Shown piece after piece: positions 17,613 through 26,053 of a DNA stretch of 64,000 nucleotides. The notes under the pieces were generated by a model. That model saw only the letters and a list, made by a program, of their open reading frames with translations. It did no database searches and was not told where the DNA came from. This stretch comes from Nitrospira defluvii. GTDB taxonomy: Bacteria; Nitrospirota; Nitrospiria; Nitrospirales; Nitrospiraceae. A program made the position numbers and the translations under genes. The stretch's first letter is position 1. Each line of letters opens with the position of its first letter. The stretch is from the NCBI GenBank assembly GCA_000196815.1, contig FP929003.1:434001-498000 (forward strand), written 5' to 3'.

Positions 17613-17737
17613 GCAGGAGCCTGCCGGACCTCTGGTACAGCGGTTGACAGGGGCGGGGCCACTCATTACAGTTCGATGATCAGATGGTCAGCCTCGTTGG
17701 GACATTGGGGACGTGTATCTGGTCAACTGTCTCCCGC

Positions 17738-17768
17738 TTGGAGCTCGTGTCCCTAGGATGTCTATACT
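17738..17768 (+). promoter_or_regulatory. Weak candidate promoter for the DUF1499 gene
   Basis: TTGGAG (17738-17743) and TATACT (17763-17768) with a long 19-base spacer, 12 bases before the ATG at 17781, which has no ribosome site. The leader would be very short. Confidence 0.28.
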
Positions 17769-17780
17769 GCTGATAAGCCA

Positions 17781-18140
17781 ATGATCAGATCACTCCAGCC
17801 CTGCCCATCCAGTCCGAATTGTGTGTCGACCCAGGCATCCGGTCAAGGCCATGGCATTCTGCCGTATCGATATCAGAAAACTCTGGCGGAGGCCAAAGAG
17901 ACGCTTAAGACCATTGTGGCCGATCTGCCCCGTGCGAAACTCGTTGAGGAGGACGGGGACTACCTCCATTACGAATTTACGAGCCTGCTGCTTCGATTCG
18001 TGGACGATGTCGAATTCGTGTTTGATGATGCGACCAGGACGATCCATTTTCGGTCGGCTTCCCGGACGGGCTATAGCGATCTAGGTGTCAATCGACGGCG
18101 TATGGAGGAGATTCGAGTGGTCGTCGAAGGCAGGCTGTAG
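17781..18140 (+). CDS. DUF1499 family protein
   Basis: 119 residues. CPSSPNCVSTQAS at the N-terminus, YRYQKTLAEAKETL, then DYLHYEFTSLLLRFVDDVEFVFDD and IHFRSASRTGYSDLGVNRRRMEEIR are the conserved blocks of DUF1499. The family has no settled function; the C-terminal block is thought to form a small compact beta domain. No signal peptide is seen here, unlike some relatives. It stands alone between the acyltransferase and the lipoprotein gene. Confidence 0.85.
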   Translation: MIRSLQPCPSSPNCVSTQASGQGHGILPYRYQKTLAEAKETLKTIVADLPRAKLVEEDGDYLHYEFTSLLLRFVDDVEFVFDDATRTIHFRSASRTGYSDLGVNRRRMEEIRVVVEGRL

Positions 18141-18308
18141 TGCAAATCATGACACTGAAGGATAAGATACAAGAGTTTCCGGATTGACCGCACAGTCGGC
18201 GATGGGTACCATCAAGTCTCGTAGGAATTTGTGGTTGAATTGATCGATCCAAGCCGTCACTATAGCACTCGATCACGCTACAGTAGATCTGAGCCTGGAC
18301 TGTTGAAC

Positions 18309-18854
18309 ATGAACATTCGAATCCGAGCCATGATAAAGCAGGCTTCCCGCTTTGCATTGGTCCTTGTTGTTGGGCTGTCGAGTGCCTGTGTCTCCGTGCA
18401 GGTAGATTCCTTGACCAGCAAGGCGTTTGAGCCTCGATCTGGAAGCGAGGACGTGACGACGTTACAGCGCGAGCCCCATCACGGCCACGTGCAGATCGCC
18501 CGCATCATTGCGACCAGTGAATATGCCAGTGAAGATACGTTGCGTGATCGAATCCTGGCACGGGCGAAAGAACTGGGGGCCGATGCCGTTGTCCTTGGTG
18601 AGGCGGACGTGCGACGCCTCGCAGACCGGGGGCCGACATTCCAATCGACCATGGGCACGGCGGTACCGGGAGCGACGTCGGGCAATTCGTATCGCAGCGG
18701 CTACTGGAATCCGTTTCGAATGGATGCGTGGAGTTTTACGCAGGGCGCCGGTGGCGGGCAGGGCTGGATGCTCCACATGTCCGGGTTGGCGATTCGGTAC
18801 GTCTCCCCCGACGAACTGCGTGCTGCACCGAAACCTGTCCCTCCTGCACCGTAG
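18309..18854 (+). CDS. Lipoprotein of unknown function
   Basis: 181 residues from the ATG at 18309. The N-terminus has a hydrophobic run ending VVGLSSACVSVQVD, a lipobox with the cysteine at SSAC, so it is a predicted lipoprotein. The middle reads HVQIARIIATSEYASEDTLRDRILARAKELGADAVVLGEADV, resembling the metal- or heavy-copy small domains that pair a strand with a helix (YbjQ- or DUF4156-like), but I do not assign one. The C-terminal part is rich in G, S, W and P and includes GGGQGWMLHMSGLAIRYV. A second ATG at 18330 is possible. The frame extends upstream to 18231, but those residues lack any signal-peptide character. Confidence 0.7.
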   Translation: MNIRIRAMIKQASRFALVLVVGLSSACVSVQVDSLTSKAFEPRSGSEDVTTLQREPHHGHVQIARIIATSEYASEDTLRDRILARAKELGADAVVLGEADVRRLADRGPTFQSTMGTAVPGATSGNSYRSGYWNPFRMDAWSFTQGAGGGQGWMLHMSGLAIRYVSPDELRAAPKPVPPAP

Positions 18855-19211
18855 CCGATCGTTCCCTATTACACGTGACTGCTCCCAACCCTGTATCCTT
18901 CCTCATCCAGAGTCATTTGGTATAGTTGATTCTTCAGGGTATTGCCCGGCAATTGAGAGGATGGAGTGTTCCTGGTGGGTGTCCTGCAACTCCCGCCTTC
19001 TCGACGTTGGCCTCGGGATTCGGCAATCCGTGCAGGGCTGGGGCCACAGAGGTACATAACAGTTCGAATTTCTTGACCAAAGCGGAAAATTTTGACATAA
19101 ACGATCACAGTCTGTTCGAGTTAGAACCAAGTGTAAACTGGCGGTTACGCCCTCCTGCTTTTGAGACTCAGGGGGCCGGCCTTCGGTACGGTTACCGTCG
19201 GTGTGAGCATC
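18855..19211. other. Intergenic region upstream of the Wzm/Wzt operon
   Basis: No credible ORF or RNA gene. The only feature I can point to is the candidate promoter at 19073-19101; the rest shows no repeat or strong hairpin. Confidence 0.5.
19073..19101 (+). promoter_or_regulatory. Candidate promoter for the Wzm/Wzt genes
   Basis: TTGACC (19073-19078), a 17-base spacer and CATAAA (19096-19101), in a locally AT-rich patch about 110 bases before the permease gene. A second TTGACA at 19092 has no matching -10. Confidence 0.33.
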
Positions 19212-20090
19212 ATGAGGAGTGACGAAATTGCCATGTCCGCGTTGACTGCCGACCAGAGGCCATCGTCGACCTTACCGCATGTGCGTATCCAGCCGGCCCG
19301 CGGCCTCTTGGATTTGGATTTGGCCGCGCTCTGGCAGTATCGCGAGCTGATTTATATTCTCGTCTGGCGTGATGTGACCGTGCGGTACAAGCAAACCCTG
19401 CTTGGAGTCGCCTGGGCGATGTTTCAGCCGGTCGCGACCATGCTCATTTTTACGGTTGTATTCAGTGTCATGGGGAAAATTCCATCCGACGGATTTCCTT
19501 ACCCGGTATTTCTCTATGCCGGCCTGCTGCCGTGGTTCTATGTGTCTCAGGCGTTGAGCAGGGGAGGGACCAGTCTGGTGGGAGAGGCCCCGCTCATCAG
19601 CAAGGTGTATTTTCCGCGCCTGATTCTGCCCCTTTCGGCAACCATCGCGCCTCTGGTCGATTTAGTCCTGGCATTCGTCGCGTTTCTGGGCCTCATGGCC
19701 TGGTTTGGAATCCTCCCGACCTGGCGGATTCTGTCCCTGCCGCTGTTCGCTGCGTTGGCGGCCACGATTACGCTGGCCGCGGGGCTCTGGATTTCCGCGC
19801 TGTACGTGAAGTACCGGGATGTCGGGCATATCCTGCCGATGTTGATCCAGCTGTGGATGTTCGTGTCGCCCATCCTCTACCCCGTGAGCAAGGTCCCGGA
19901 GTCCTGGCGTGCGCTCTATGCGATGAATCCGGTGGTGAGTGTGGTCGAGGGATTTCGCTGGGCACTTATTCCCGGGTTTGAGGTCGATTTTACGATGTTC
20001 TTGCCAAGTCTGGGAGTGGTGTTCGTCGTCTTTGTCGGGGGCCTCATCTATTTCCGTTCGATGGAACGAACGTTTGCGGACGTGATCTGA
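19212..20090 (+). CDS. Polysaccharide ABC exporter permease (Wzm-like)
   Basis: 292 residues, ABC-2 membrane family. The cytoplasmic N-terminus is followed by WRDVTVRYKQTLLGVAWAMFQPV, the hallmark of Wzm/TagG/RfbD permeases, then about six membrane helices and the motif FVSPILYPVSKVPESWR near the end. It exports a lipid-linked polysaccharide across the inner membrane with the ATPase encoded next. Starts at 19161, 19212 and 19233 are all possible; AGGAG at 19215-19219 favours the ATG at 19233, while 19212 is the nearest upstream ATG. The ATPase gene starts on the base after the stop. No glycosyltransferase genes are adjacent, so the exported glycan is unknown. Confidence 0.88.
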   Translation: MRSDEIAMSALTADQRPSSTLPHVRIQPARGLLDLDLAALWQYRELIYILVWRDVTVRYKQTLLGVAWAMFQPVATMLIFTVVFSVMGKIPSDGFPYPVFLYAGLLPWFYVSQALSRGGTSLVGEAPLISKVYFPRLILPLSATIAPLVDLVLAFVAFLGLMAWFGILPTWRILSLPLFAALAATITLAAGLWISALYVKYRDVGHILPMLIQLWMFVSPILYPVSKVPESWRALYAMNPVVSVVEGFRWALIPGFEVDFTMFLPSLGVVFVVFVGGLIYFRSMERTFADVI

Positions 20091-21392
20091 ATGAGCGATA
20101 TTGCCATCAAAGCGGACTGCCTGTCGAAGCACTACCGGCTCGGAGCCGCAAGCCGTCAGCATAATACCCTTCGGGATCATCTGATGCATCGCCTCCGCGG
20201 CCTCACGCGATGGGGTGGTGGTCGGCAGGAGTCGAACCCGTCGTTCTGGGCCCTGAAGGACATCTCGTTTGAGGTCAAACGAGGTGAAGTGCTGGGGATC
20301 GTCGGGCACAACGGCGCGGGGAAGAGCACCTTGCTCAAGATCCTTTCCAGGATTACTCAGCCGACGACGGGAACGGCGGATATTTACGGGCGCGTCAGTT
20401 CGTTACTTGAAGTGGGGACGGGGTTTCATTCCGAGTTGAGCGGCCGGGAAAACATCTATCTGAACGCGGCGATGTTGGACATGCGACGAGAGGAAGTGCG
20501 GCGAAAGTTCGATGAGATTGTGGCGTTCTCGGGTGTGGAAGCGTTCATCGATACACCGGTCAAGCGGTATTCGAGCGGGATGTACGTGCGACTGGCGTTT
20601 GCAGTCGCCGCACACCTCGAGCCTGAGATTCTGATCGTGGACGAGGTGCTGGCCGTCGGCGACGCCAGTTTCCAGCAAAAGTGTCTTGGGAAAATGGAGG
20701 AAGTGAGCCGAAGCGGGCGGACGGTGCTGATCGTCAGCCATAACATGACCGTGATCGAAGGGTTGTGTGAACGCGCGATTCTGCTCGAGAAGGGGCGTGT
20801 CGCAAAGATCGGTAACACGCACGAGGTCGTTGAGGGCTATGCCGATGCCATTCGGGGTCTGGCGGGAACGGAGATAGAGGCGCGCCATGACCGGGAGGGA
20901 CTCGGCGAGATCCTGCTCACCAGGATCGAAGTGATGGATACTCAGAGGCATCCTGTCGCAGCGGCGATCACCGGTCGGGATGTGGTGATTCGTATGTACT
21001 ACCGTTGTGCGGCGGGAAAAGAATTTTTGAATTGCCGTGTCAGCATTTCCGTGAACGGCCGGAAGGCACAGGACCTGTTCGTCTTGTCCACCGACATCGT
21101 CGATCCGAAACCCCTGACCTTGCGTGGTGAAGGGTATGTCGATTTCATTGTGCCTGAATTACCGCTCACCGGTGGCGCGTATTTCTTCCAATCCTATATC
21201 GAGTCGAACGGCCATGCCCAGGACTGGATCAAGAACGTGGCGCCCTTTTCCGTGCTGGATGCCGACTACTATGGCACGGGCAAGCTGTGCCCGCCGGGAT
21301 GGGAGGCCAACGGCGTTCTTGTTCGCTATCGCTGGGAGGCCGGAGAAACAGGTTCGACCGCCGCATTGCCGATCCGCGCCCGCGCGAGTTGA
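20091..21392 (+). CDS. Polysaccharide ABC exporter ATPase with C-terminal glycan-binding domain (Wzt-like)
   Basis: 433 residues. Residues 1-245 form the ATPase: Walker A GHNGAGKSTLLKIL, signature YSSGMYVRLAFAVAAH, Walker B ILIVDEVLAVGD and the switch histidine in IVSHNMTVIE. The extra C-terminal 180 residues (from about 255) form a beta-rich domain like Wzt-C, which in O9a and O12-type systems recognises the capped end of the O-antigen before export. The ATG directly follows the permease stop (TGAATG), so translation is coupled. The presence of Wzt-C implies a chain-terminated glycan; that follows from the family and is not shown here. Confidence 0.9.
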   Translation: MSDIAIKADCLSKHYRLGAASRQHNTLRDHLMHRLRGLTRWGGGRQESNPSFWALKDISFEVKRGEVLGIVGHNGAGKSTLLKILSRITQPTTGTADIYGRVSSLLEVGTGFHSELSGRENIYLNAAMLDMRREEVRRKFDEIVAFSGVEAFIDTPVKRYSSGMYVRLAFAVAAHLEPEILIVDEVLAVGDASFQQKCLGKMEEVSRSGRTVLIVSHNMTVIEGLCERAILLEKGRVAKIGNTHEVVEGYADAIRGLAGTEIEARHDREGLGEILLTRIEVMDTQRHPVAAAITGRDVVIRMYYRCAAGKEFLNCRVSISVNGRKAQDLFVLSTDIVDPKPLTLRGEGYVDFIVPELPLTGGAYFFQSYIESNGHAQDWIKNVAPFSVLDADYYGTGKLCPPGWEANGVLVRYRWEAGETGSTAALPIRARAS

Positions 21393-21543
21393 TCGTCTCA
21401 CGCTCCCGGTTTATTCATCCAATTCGCTTGATCCCCCTCCGCTCACCTTCTCTGTCGATAAATCAGTAATCACTCCGCAATGGACCGAGAGTGCGTTACG
21501 ATTTGCCATCTACTGCCGGATGGCGATCGACTGAGGCGTACGC

Positions 21544-21747
21544 ATGGGTTCCGGGCTTGAGGATGGACAGCAGGCTCAGTTAGAGCTGGCTGGATTGAGG
21601 CGATCGCTGAAATGGACGAATATCCAACGGGAACAATTGTTGGATCGTCTCGATCTGCTGCGTCTCGACAATCAGCGCCTCCAGGAACGTGTGGATGAGT
21701 TGGAGCGTCAGTTGGCCGAGTTCAAGCAACAACAGGCTCTCTTCTAG
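21544..21747 (+). CDS. Small coiled-coil protein
   Basis: 67 residues, almost entirely one amphipathic helix: leucines recur at heptad spacing through LLDRLDLLRLDNQRLQERV and DELERQLAEFKQQQ. No signal peptide or membrane segment. TGAGG lies 8 bases before the ATG. It could be a small dimerising accessory protein, in the style of ZapB or SlyX, but nothing identifies it. Its TAG stop is part of the terminal CTAG of the adjoining repeat element. Confidence 0.55.
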   Translation: MGSGLEDGQQAQLELAGLRRSLKWTNIQREQLLDRLDLLRLDNQRLQERVDELERQLAEFKQQQALF

Positions 21748-21924
21748 CCCGGACTATTCATGAATCCCTGCTCCGGCGTCCGATCCTCTCGCCCGGCGAG
21801 GCTGTTCTCGTTCGGCCTCCTCGACGGACTGCGAGTACGCCTGCGTCGGTCTCACGTGCGAGCAGCCTCGGCGGGCTTCCGTCTCGAACGCCTCGCGACG
21901 GCATTCATAAATAATCCGGGCTAG
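21744..21924. repeat. 181-bp inverted-repeat element, family 1, copy 1 (MITE-like)
   Basis: Starts CTAGCCCGGACTATTCATGA and ends in the near-perfect inverse (TCATAAATAATCCGGGCTAG). Inner segments CCCGGCGAGGCTG and CAGCCTCGGCGGG also pair, so the whole element can fold as one long imperfect hairpin. A second copy lies at 38825-39004 with about 20 differences. No ORF inside is credible. CTAG at both ends may be a target duplication or part of the terminal repeat. The left CTAG contains the stop codon of the preceding gene. Confidence 0.85.
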
Positions 21925-22053
21925 CGACCGCTCGCCGTCATTTCCCTCCTTGCGTTCTCTTCTTCACGCGCTCATCGACGGTCCCGTCATGATAAGGTGG
22001 AAAGAGTGCGGCGGTCGGATAACGCCACCTTGGGGAAAGGCCTTGGGATATTC

Positions 22054-22872
22054 ATGACCCATTCGATCAAGACGGTGGATGATCTGCGTTGGTTTCTGGC
22101 GCGTACGGCGGGGTTTTGCGGCGGACACATTACCGATGTGCATCTGTCGAAGCGCCGGATCTTCGATGAAGTCTCAGGTCGCGAAGTGATGGCCGGGAGT
22201 ATGGCGACGGTGGTCGTACGGTATCACGTGCAGAGCATTCTACGGGTCGCCAAACTGACCATGCTGGGCGTCACCGATCTCTCCCTTTTTGAACAGGACG
22301 GCAGCGACTGTTCGCCTCTGGGGGCGATTCAGGTGGAGATGAGCGAGGGGAAATTACGGTTCTGGTTCGATCCCGACGGGAATCTCTATGTGGTCTGCGA
22401 CGAAGCGACGCTGGAAGAAGTCTCGTTGCCGGCCAGTGAATCGGACATGGGTGGCGAGATTGCCCAATTGACGTTTCAGGCCGATTCCGGCGAGGCCCCT
22501 ACGGTCGAATGGCTGCTTGCCCGGCTCGATCAGGCGGGTGTGCCCTGTATCTGGAAGGCAGCGACGCGCCGGCAAGGCCGACACAGTCCGATGTGTTGGG
22601 ACGGTGAGTTAGCAATGGCTTCCGGCACGGCGGCCGGTGCTGCAGCGGACCTCCGCGTGGAGGCGTACGGGCCCATAGATGGAGCCGGATTCGGACTCCG
22701 CTTGCAGACACGTGACGCTGCCCGTCGCTTGGGTGGCCGACTGCTGAGCCTGGTGACCGACCTGGTCACGCAGCAGTATCGTGGGACGTGCCTTGTCGGG
22801 GAGACGTTTCTCTCACACGAGGAATGGGCCGAATGGAAATCATTCAGACCCACACATCAGGCCAGCCGATGA
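22054..22872 (+). CDS. Protein of unknown function
   Basis: 272 residues from the ATG at 22054 (MTHSIKTVDDLRWFLARTAGF). The frame is open to a GTG at 21997, but the first 19 residues add nothing recognisable. The N-terminal 120 residues look beta-rich (GGHITDVHLSKRRIFDEVSG, VVVRYHVQSILRVAKLTMLG), and the C-terminal half includes PTVEWLLARLDQAGVPCIWKA. No signal peptide, membrane helix or known catalytic motif is visible. It is followed by the convergent methyltransferase gene. I do not recognise the family. Confidence 0.65.
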   Translation: MTHSIKTVDDLRWFLARTAGFCGGHITDVHLSKRRIFDEVSGREVMAGSMATVVVRYHVQSILRVAKLTMLGVTDLSLFEQDGSDCSPLGAIQVEMSEGKLRFWFDPDGNLYVVCDEATLEEVSLPASESDMGGEIAQLTFQADSGEAPTVEWLLARLDQAGVPCIWKAATRRQGRHSPMCWDGELAMASGTAAGAAADLRVEAYGPIDGAGFGLRLQTRDAARRLGGRLLSLVTDLVTQQYRGTCLVGETFLSHEEWAEWKSFRPTHQASR

Positions 22873-22893
22873 AGTGGAGACTCCATCAGCCTG

Positions 22894-23580
22894 TCAGCTG
22901 TGATGTCCGTGCCTTCCGTTCCCGTTCACACTCCCGTGTCCATTCACGCTGCCGTTCTTGGCGCCCTTCTGATTGACACATTCCACCAAGTGCCAGAACT
23001 TCATCGGGTTGACCTTTTCTTTACGGGCGACGTGGAGGTTGGTCCCTTCGAGCACGGTGTTCAGCGAGAGGTCGGTTCGGAAGCCGATATGCTTGCAGAG
23101 GGGAGAGATCACTTTTTCCACGGCGGCGATCAGTTTGTTGCCGTTGCTGAAGTGGTTCAGCATGATGATGCGTCCACCCGGTTTGCAGACGCGAATCATT
23201 TCGTTCACGACTTTGCGATAATCCGGTACGGCAGTCACGACATAGGCGGCCATCACGGTATCGAAGCTGTCGTCGGCAAAGTCCATTTTTCCGGCGTCCA
23301 TCAACATCAGTCGCACATGGTCGAGATGATAGTGGGATTGGCGCTGCCTGGCCTTCGCCAGCATTCCTGAGGAGAGGTCGATGCCGATGATTTCGCAATT
23401 CTTCGGGTAGTACTCCAGGGCGATTCCAGTTCCCACGCCGACTTCCAAAATTTTCTCTTCCGGTCGGATTCTGAGATTGCGCACGCACGCTTCCCGCGAC
23501 TCGTGGAAGATTTTTCCGAAAATATGATCGTAGACGCCGGAATAACTGGTGTACACTCGCTCGACTTTGGCGATATCCAT
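22894..23580 (-). CDS. SAM-dependent methyltransferase (PmtA/UbiE-like)
   Basis: 228 residues. Class I methyltransferase fold: motif I ILEVGVGTGIALEYYP, acidic loop IIGIDLSSGMLAKAR, motif II FDTVMAAYVVTAVPD and motif III VCKPGGRIIMLNHF. The N-terminal VERVYTSYSGVYDHIFG and the VNEMIRVCKPGG block resemble phosphatidylethanolamine N-methyltransferases of the PmtA type, so lipid methylation is the best guess; a quinone or other small-molecule substrate is possible. The last 25 residues are a low-complexity tail of G, N, S and H (GSVNGHGSVNGNGRHGHH), unusual for the family. GGAGG lies 4 bases before the start. Confidence 0.85.
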   Translation of the reverse strand: MDIAKVERVYTSYSGVYDHIFGKIFHESREACVRNLRIRPEEKILEVGVGTGIALEYYPKNCEIIGIDLSSGMLAKARQRQSHYHLDHVRLMLMDAGKMDFADDSFDTVMAAYVVTAVPDYRKVVNEMIRVCKPGGRIIMLNHFSNGNKLIAAVEKVISPLCKHIGFRTDLSLNTVLEGTNLHVARKEKVNPMKFWHLVECVNQKGAKNGSVNGHGSVNGNGRHGHHS

Positions 23581-23834
23581 CGTCCCTCCGCAAAATCACG
23601 CCTCTCCGCCCGCACACTCTGGAGTGCAGAAGCGACGGCGATAAGAAGTGTGGCGTGGAAAAATCTATGAAGGCGGGACTGCAATCCGGATGACTCGTCC
23701 TCACCCGCCGGACAAGAACGGGCTTAATGTAGCCAAAGCACTCATGGGGAGTCAACTGGTTCCTCGGGTTTTTGAGCGCTGCTGCATGCCGCCCGGGCTT
23801 GATTCTCCATAAAGCCCTGTGGGAAGTTTCCGCT

Positions 23835-24455
23835 ATGATTTTGGCCGGTGCGTTTGCCATCGTGTTGTTTGTCGGGTTGATCGTCGGTGACTGGATGTAC
23901 TTTGCCCGTCTCTCGTCCGACGCCAGCCGGTACGGGTACGGGATTGGGCGGGTGCAGGACCAGTTCACTGCGCTGACCGTTCCCCAACTGCTGCGCACCT
24001 TCGATCAGAACGGATTTTTGAGTCTGCCCCACGGCGTCGCGCGGGTCTTTCCGGAGGCAAACCGGATGGTTATCAGGCCGACCCATCGCCTCTTTTCCCT
24101 GCGGTTCAGAACGGCCTGGCCGCTGAAGGGCTCCATCGAATGGGCGCCGGAACCGGAGGGACTGAAGCTGGTGTGTACGAAGCGGGTGCCCTGGTCCTCT
24201 TCGATTCTCACGTTTCTATGGTTCAGTCTGGTGGGCTTCGGGACGCTCGGGTTCGTGATTACCTATCTGCTGCAAGGCGAGCTCGACTCACTGGGGAGCG
24301 TCCTGCTGGGTATCGGCGTCACCGGGGTGGGAATGATCGTAGTCGCGTTCGGCATGCTGACGATTACGGTGGCCTATCGCATCGAAAATACGAGGCTGAT
24401 GCAGGTCTACACCGAACTGCGTGACGTGGCGTTGAAAAGCGGCGGGACTGCTTAG
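23835..24455 (+). CDS. Membrane protein of unknown function
   Basis: 206 residues. One N-terminal helix (about 2-20) and a pair of helices near 120-185 (ILTFLWFSLVGFGTLGFVITYLL and LGIGVTGVGMIVVAFGMLTI) flank a central cytoplasmic or periplasmic beta region with FRTAWPLKGSIEW. GGGAAG lies 8 bases before the ATG; earlier in-frame codons from 23772 give a non-hydrophobic extension that I reject. The stop shares TTAG (24452-24455) with the stop of the convergent gene. I do not recognise the family. Confidence 0.65.
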   Translation: MILAGAFAIVLFVGLIVGDWMYFARLSSDASRYGYGIGRVQDQFTALTVPQLLRTFDQNGFLSLPHGVARVFPEANRMVIRPTHRLFSLRFRTAWPLKGSIEWAPEPEGLKLVCTKRVPWSSSILTFLWFSLVGFGTLGFVITYLLQGELDSLGSVLLGIGVTGVGMIVVAFGMLTITVAYRIENTRLMQVYTELRDVALKSGGTA

Positions 24456-24808
24456 CTGGTCGGACGATAGAGTTTGAGCAGGTGGTCGAATTCCGGCGGC
24501 AGGTCCTGTGCGGATCCGGATCGTGCCAGGCCGGCGATGATCCCGCGATGTTTTGCGCTCAGGCCGGAGTCGACGAAGGCCTGCCGGAAGTGCGTCCATC
24601 GCAACGACGAGTCCGCGGCTACCCGTTGGAGTTCTTCGGGCGGCAACGTTTTGAGTCTCGCGGTCAGGGCCCCCAGGGCTTTCTCGACTGTGTCGTAGGG
24701 GGCGGCCAGTTTGAGCGTGCTGTAAAATGTGTCGAGATGCTCCCGGAATTCGTCCCGGAGCGATTCAACCGGGCCTGTCCCCTGCCGGTGATCCTTCTGT
24801 GTGCCCAT
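24452..24808 (-). CDS. Small helical protein of unknown function
   Basis: 118 residues, charged and helical, with no signal peptide: SLRDEFREHLDTFYSTLKLAAPYDTVEKALGALTARLK and AQDLPPEFDHLLKLY. AGGAG lies 6 bases before the ATG, supporting a real gene. It is convergent with the membrane protein at 23835-24455 (overlapping stops) and divergent from the Spy-like lipoprotein gene. Function unknown. Confidence 0.6.
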   Translation of the reverse strand: MGTQKDHRQGTGPVESLRDEFREHLDTFYSTLKLAAPYDTVEKALGALTARLKTLPPEELQRVAADSSLRWTHFRQAFVDSGLSAKHRGIIAGLARSGSAQDLPPEFDHLLKLYRPTS

Positions 24809-24918
24809 GTGGCTCTCCTGTGCAGCGCCCTGTTCAAAGGCAGCTTACGGGAGGAACGCCGTGCGGCGCAACGCGTTTTCGTGCGAGGCATTCATTTTTC
24901 TTATGTAGGGAGGCTGTC

Positions 24919-25410
24919 ATGCGTTATCGATCCTTGGTTGTCCTCATCGGCGTGCTTGTGACCGGATTGACCGGTTGTTCATCTCATCACCACGGGAGTT
25001 ATGGACAGGGGAAGGGCGACTATTATTGGAGCAAGGCTTCTCAGGATGTGAGCGGGCTGGTTGAAAAGCATGTCAAAAATCCGGAGACCGTGAAGCAGGT
25101 CAATGCGGTGATGGGAGAGATGATCACGGAGATCAAATCGGCACGGGAGCAGCATCGCCAGTCTCATCGCGCGCTCTACGAGCTGAACGCCAACTATACG
25201 GCGACGCCGGAGGAGTTTACGAAAATTCTCGACGAGTTGAACAATAACCGGATGCGTTCGTCCGCACGGATGCTCAGCCTTCGCTTCAAAATGAAGTCGT
25301 TGCTGACAGCCGAGGAATGGTCGGCATTGTCGGAGGAATTGAAACGGTATGGCAGCCGGTACTACGGCAAGGGTGCAGAAGCTGCGGCTCCTGCTGCCGC
25401 CCAACCCTAG
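24919..25410 (+). CDS. Spy/CpxP-like periplasmic lipoprotein
   Basis: 163 residues. MRYRSLVVLIGVLVTGLTGCSSHHHG is a signal peptide with lipobox LTGC, then a short His-rich stretch. The mature part is helical (NPETVKQVNAVMGEMITEIKSAREQH, NNNRMRSSARMLSLRFKMKSLLTAEEWSAL), with the LTAEEW pattern typical of the LTXXQ/Spy-like and heavy-metal-resistance periplasmic proteins. A chaperone-like or metal-buffering role is suggested, not shown. GGGAGG lies 5 bases before the ATG. The frame extends upstream to 24727 over another gene, which is rejected. Confidence 0.68.
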   Translation: MRYRSLVVLIGVLVTGLTGCSSHHHGSYGQGKGDYYWSKASQDVSGLVEKHVKNPETVKQVNAVMGEMITEIKSAREQHRQSHRALYELNANYTATPEEFTKILDELNNNRMRSSARMLSLRFKMKSLLTAEEWSALSEELKRYGSRYYGKGAEAAAPAAAQP

Positions 25411-25426
25411 AAGATAGGATGGTCGA

Positions 25427-26035
25427 CTACAGAAGCGTTTCTAAGCCGGGGCGATGATTGAGGAACAGCAGCTGGGCTGCGGCCCCCGTCAGGTCCAACC
25501 CGCTGACCGCCACGTGATCGATGCGAGCCTGGCGGATGATCGCCAGGTCGAGCCGCAGGTAGTGCGCGAGAATCGCCCGAATGACATCCCCGTGTGACAC
25601 GATCACAACGGGGGTGTCGTGGACGGGGGCAAGGGCCTGTTCCACTGCCGCCACCGCCCGCTGTTGCACCTCGCGCAGCGTTTCTCCGCCGGAAGGCCGG
25701 GCCCGGTCCGGGTGGGTGTACCACTCCCGCTTGGCCGGGTCGTCGGCGAATTCATGCCAATAGCGATTGATCCAATTCCCCACGCCGATCTCACTCAGCC
25801 CGGGAACCTGATGCAGCGGGATCTCCTGTGCCCCACGTAGAATCTCGGCGGTCTGCGCGGCCCGCAGGACCGGGCTGGTGTAGATGGCCGCGATCGGGGT
25901 GCGAGACAGGATACCGGCGCAGGTGCGGGCTTGTGCTTCGCCGGTCGGGTTGAGGGGAATCGGTTGATCGCCCATGACCCGGCCGGATCGATTCCACTCC
26001 GTTTCTCCATGTCTGATGAGCAGGACGATCGGCAT
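25427..26035 (-). CDS. Histidine phosphatase family protein
   Basis: 202 residues. The phosphohistidine motif is LIRHGETEWNRSG at residues 6-18, with the second catalytic histidine in VVIVSHGDVIRAI and the acidic residue in the middle (PSGETLREV). This is the branch that includes cofactor-dependent phosphoglycerate mutases, alpha-ribazole phosphatase (CobC) and SixA-like enzymes. At about 200 residues it is shorter than a glycolytic mutase, so a phosphatase is likelier. It is convergent with the Spy-like lipoprotein gene and separated from the beta-propeller gene by about 18 bases on the same strand. Confidence 0.88.
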   Translation of the reverse strand: MPIVLLIRHGETEWNRSGRVMGDQPIPLNPTGEAQARTCAGILSRTPIAAIYTSPVLRAAQTAEILRGAQEIPLHQVPGLSEIGVGNWINRYWHEFADDPAKREWYTHPDRARPSGGETLREVQQRAVAAVEQALAPVHDTPVVIVSHGDVIRAILAHYLRLDLAIIRQARIDHVAVSGLDLTGAAAQLLFLNHRPGLETLL

Positions 26036-26053
26036 CGGGAGATCGCTCCAATC

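Noticed and set aside
17610-17626. Terminator after the acyltransferase gene (GGCAGG-AG-CCTGCC)
   Set aside because: The loop of two bases is too small and no T-run follows.
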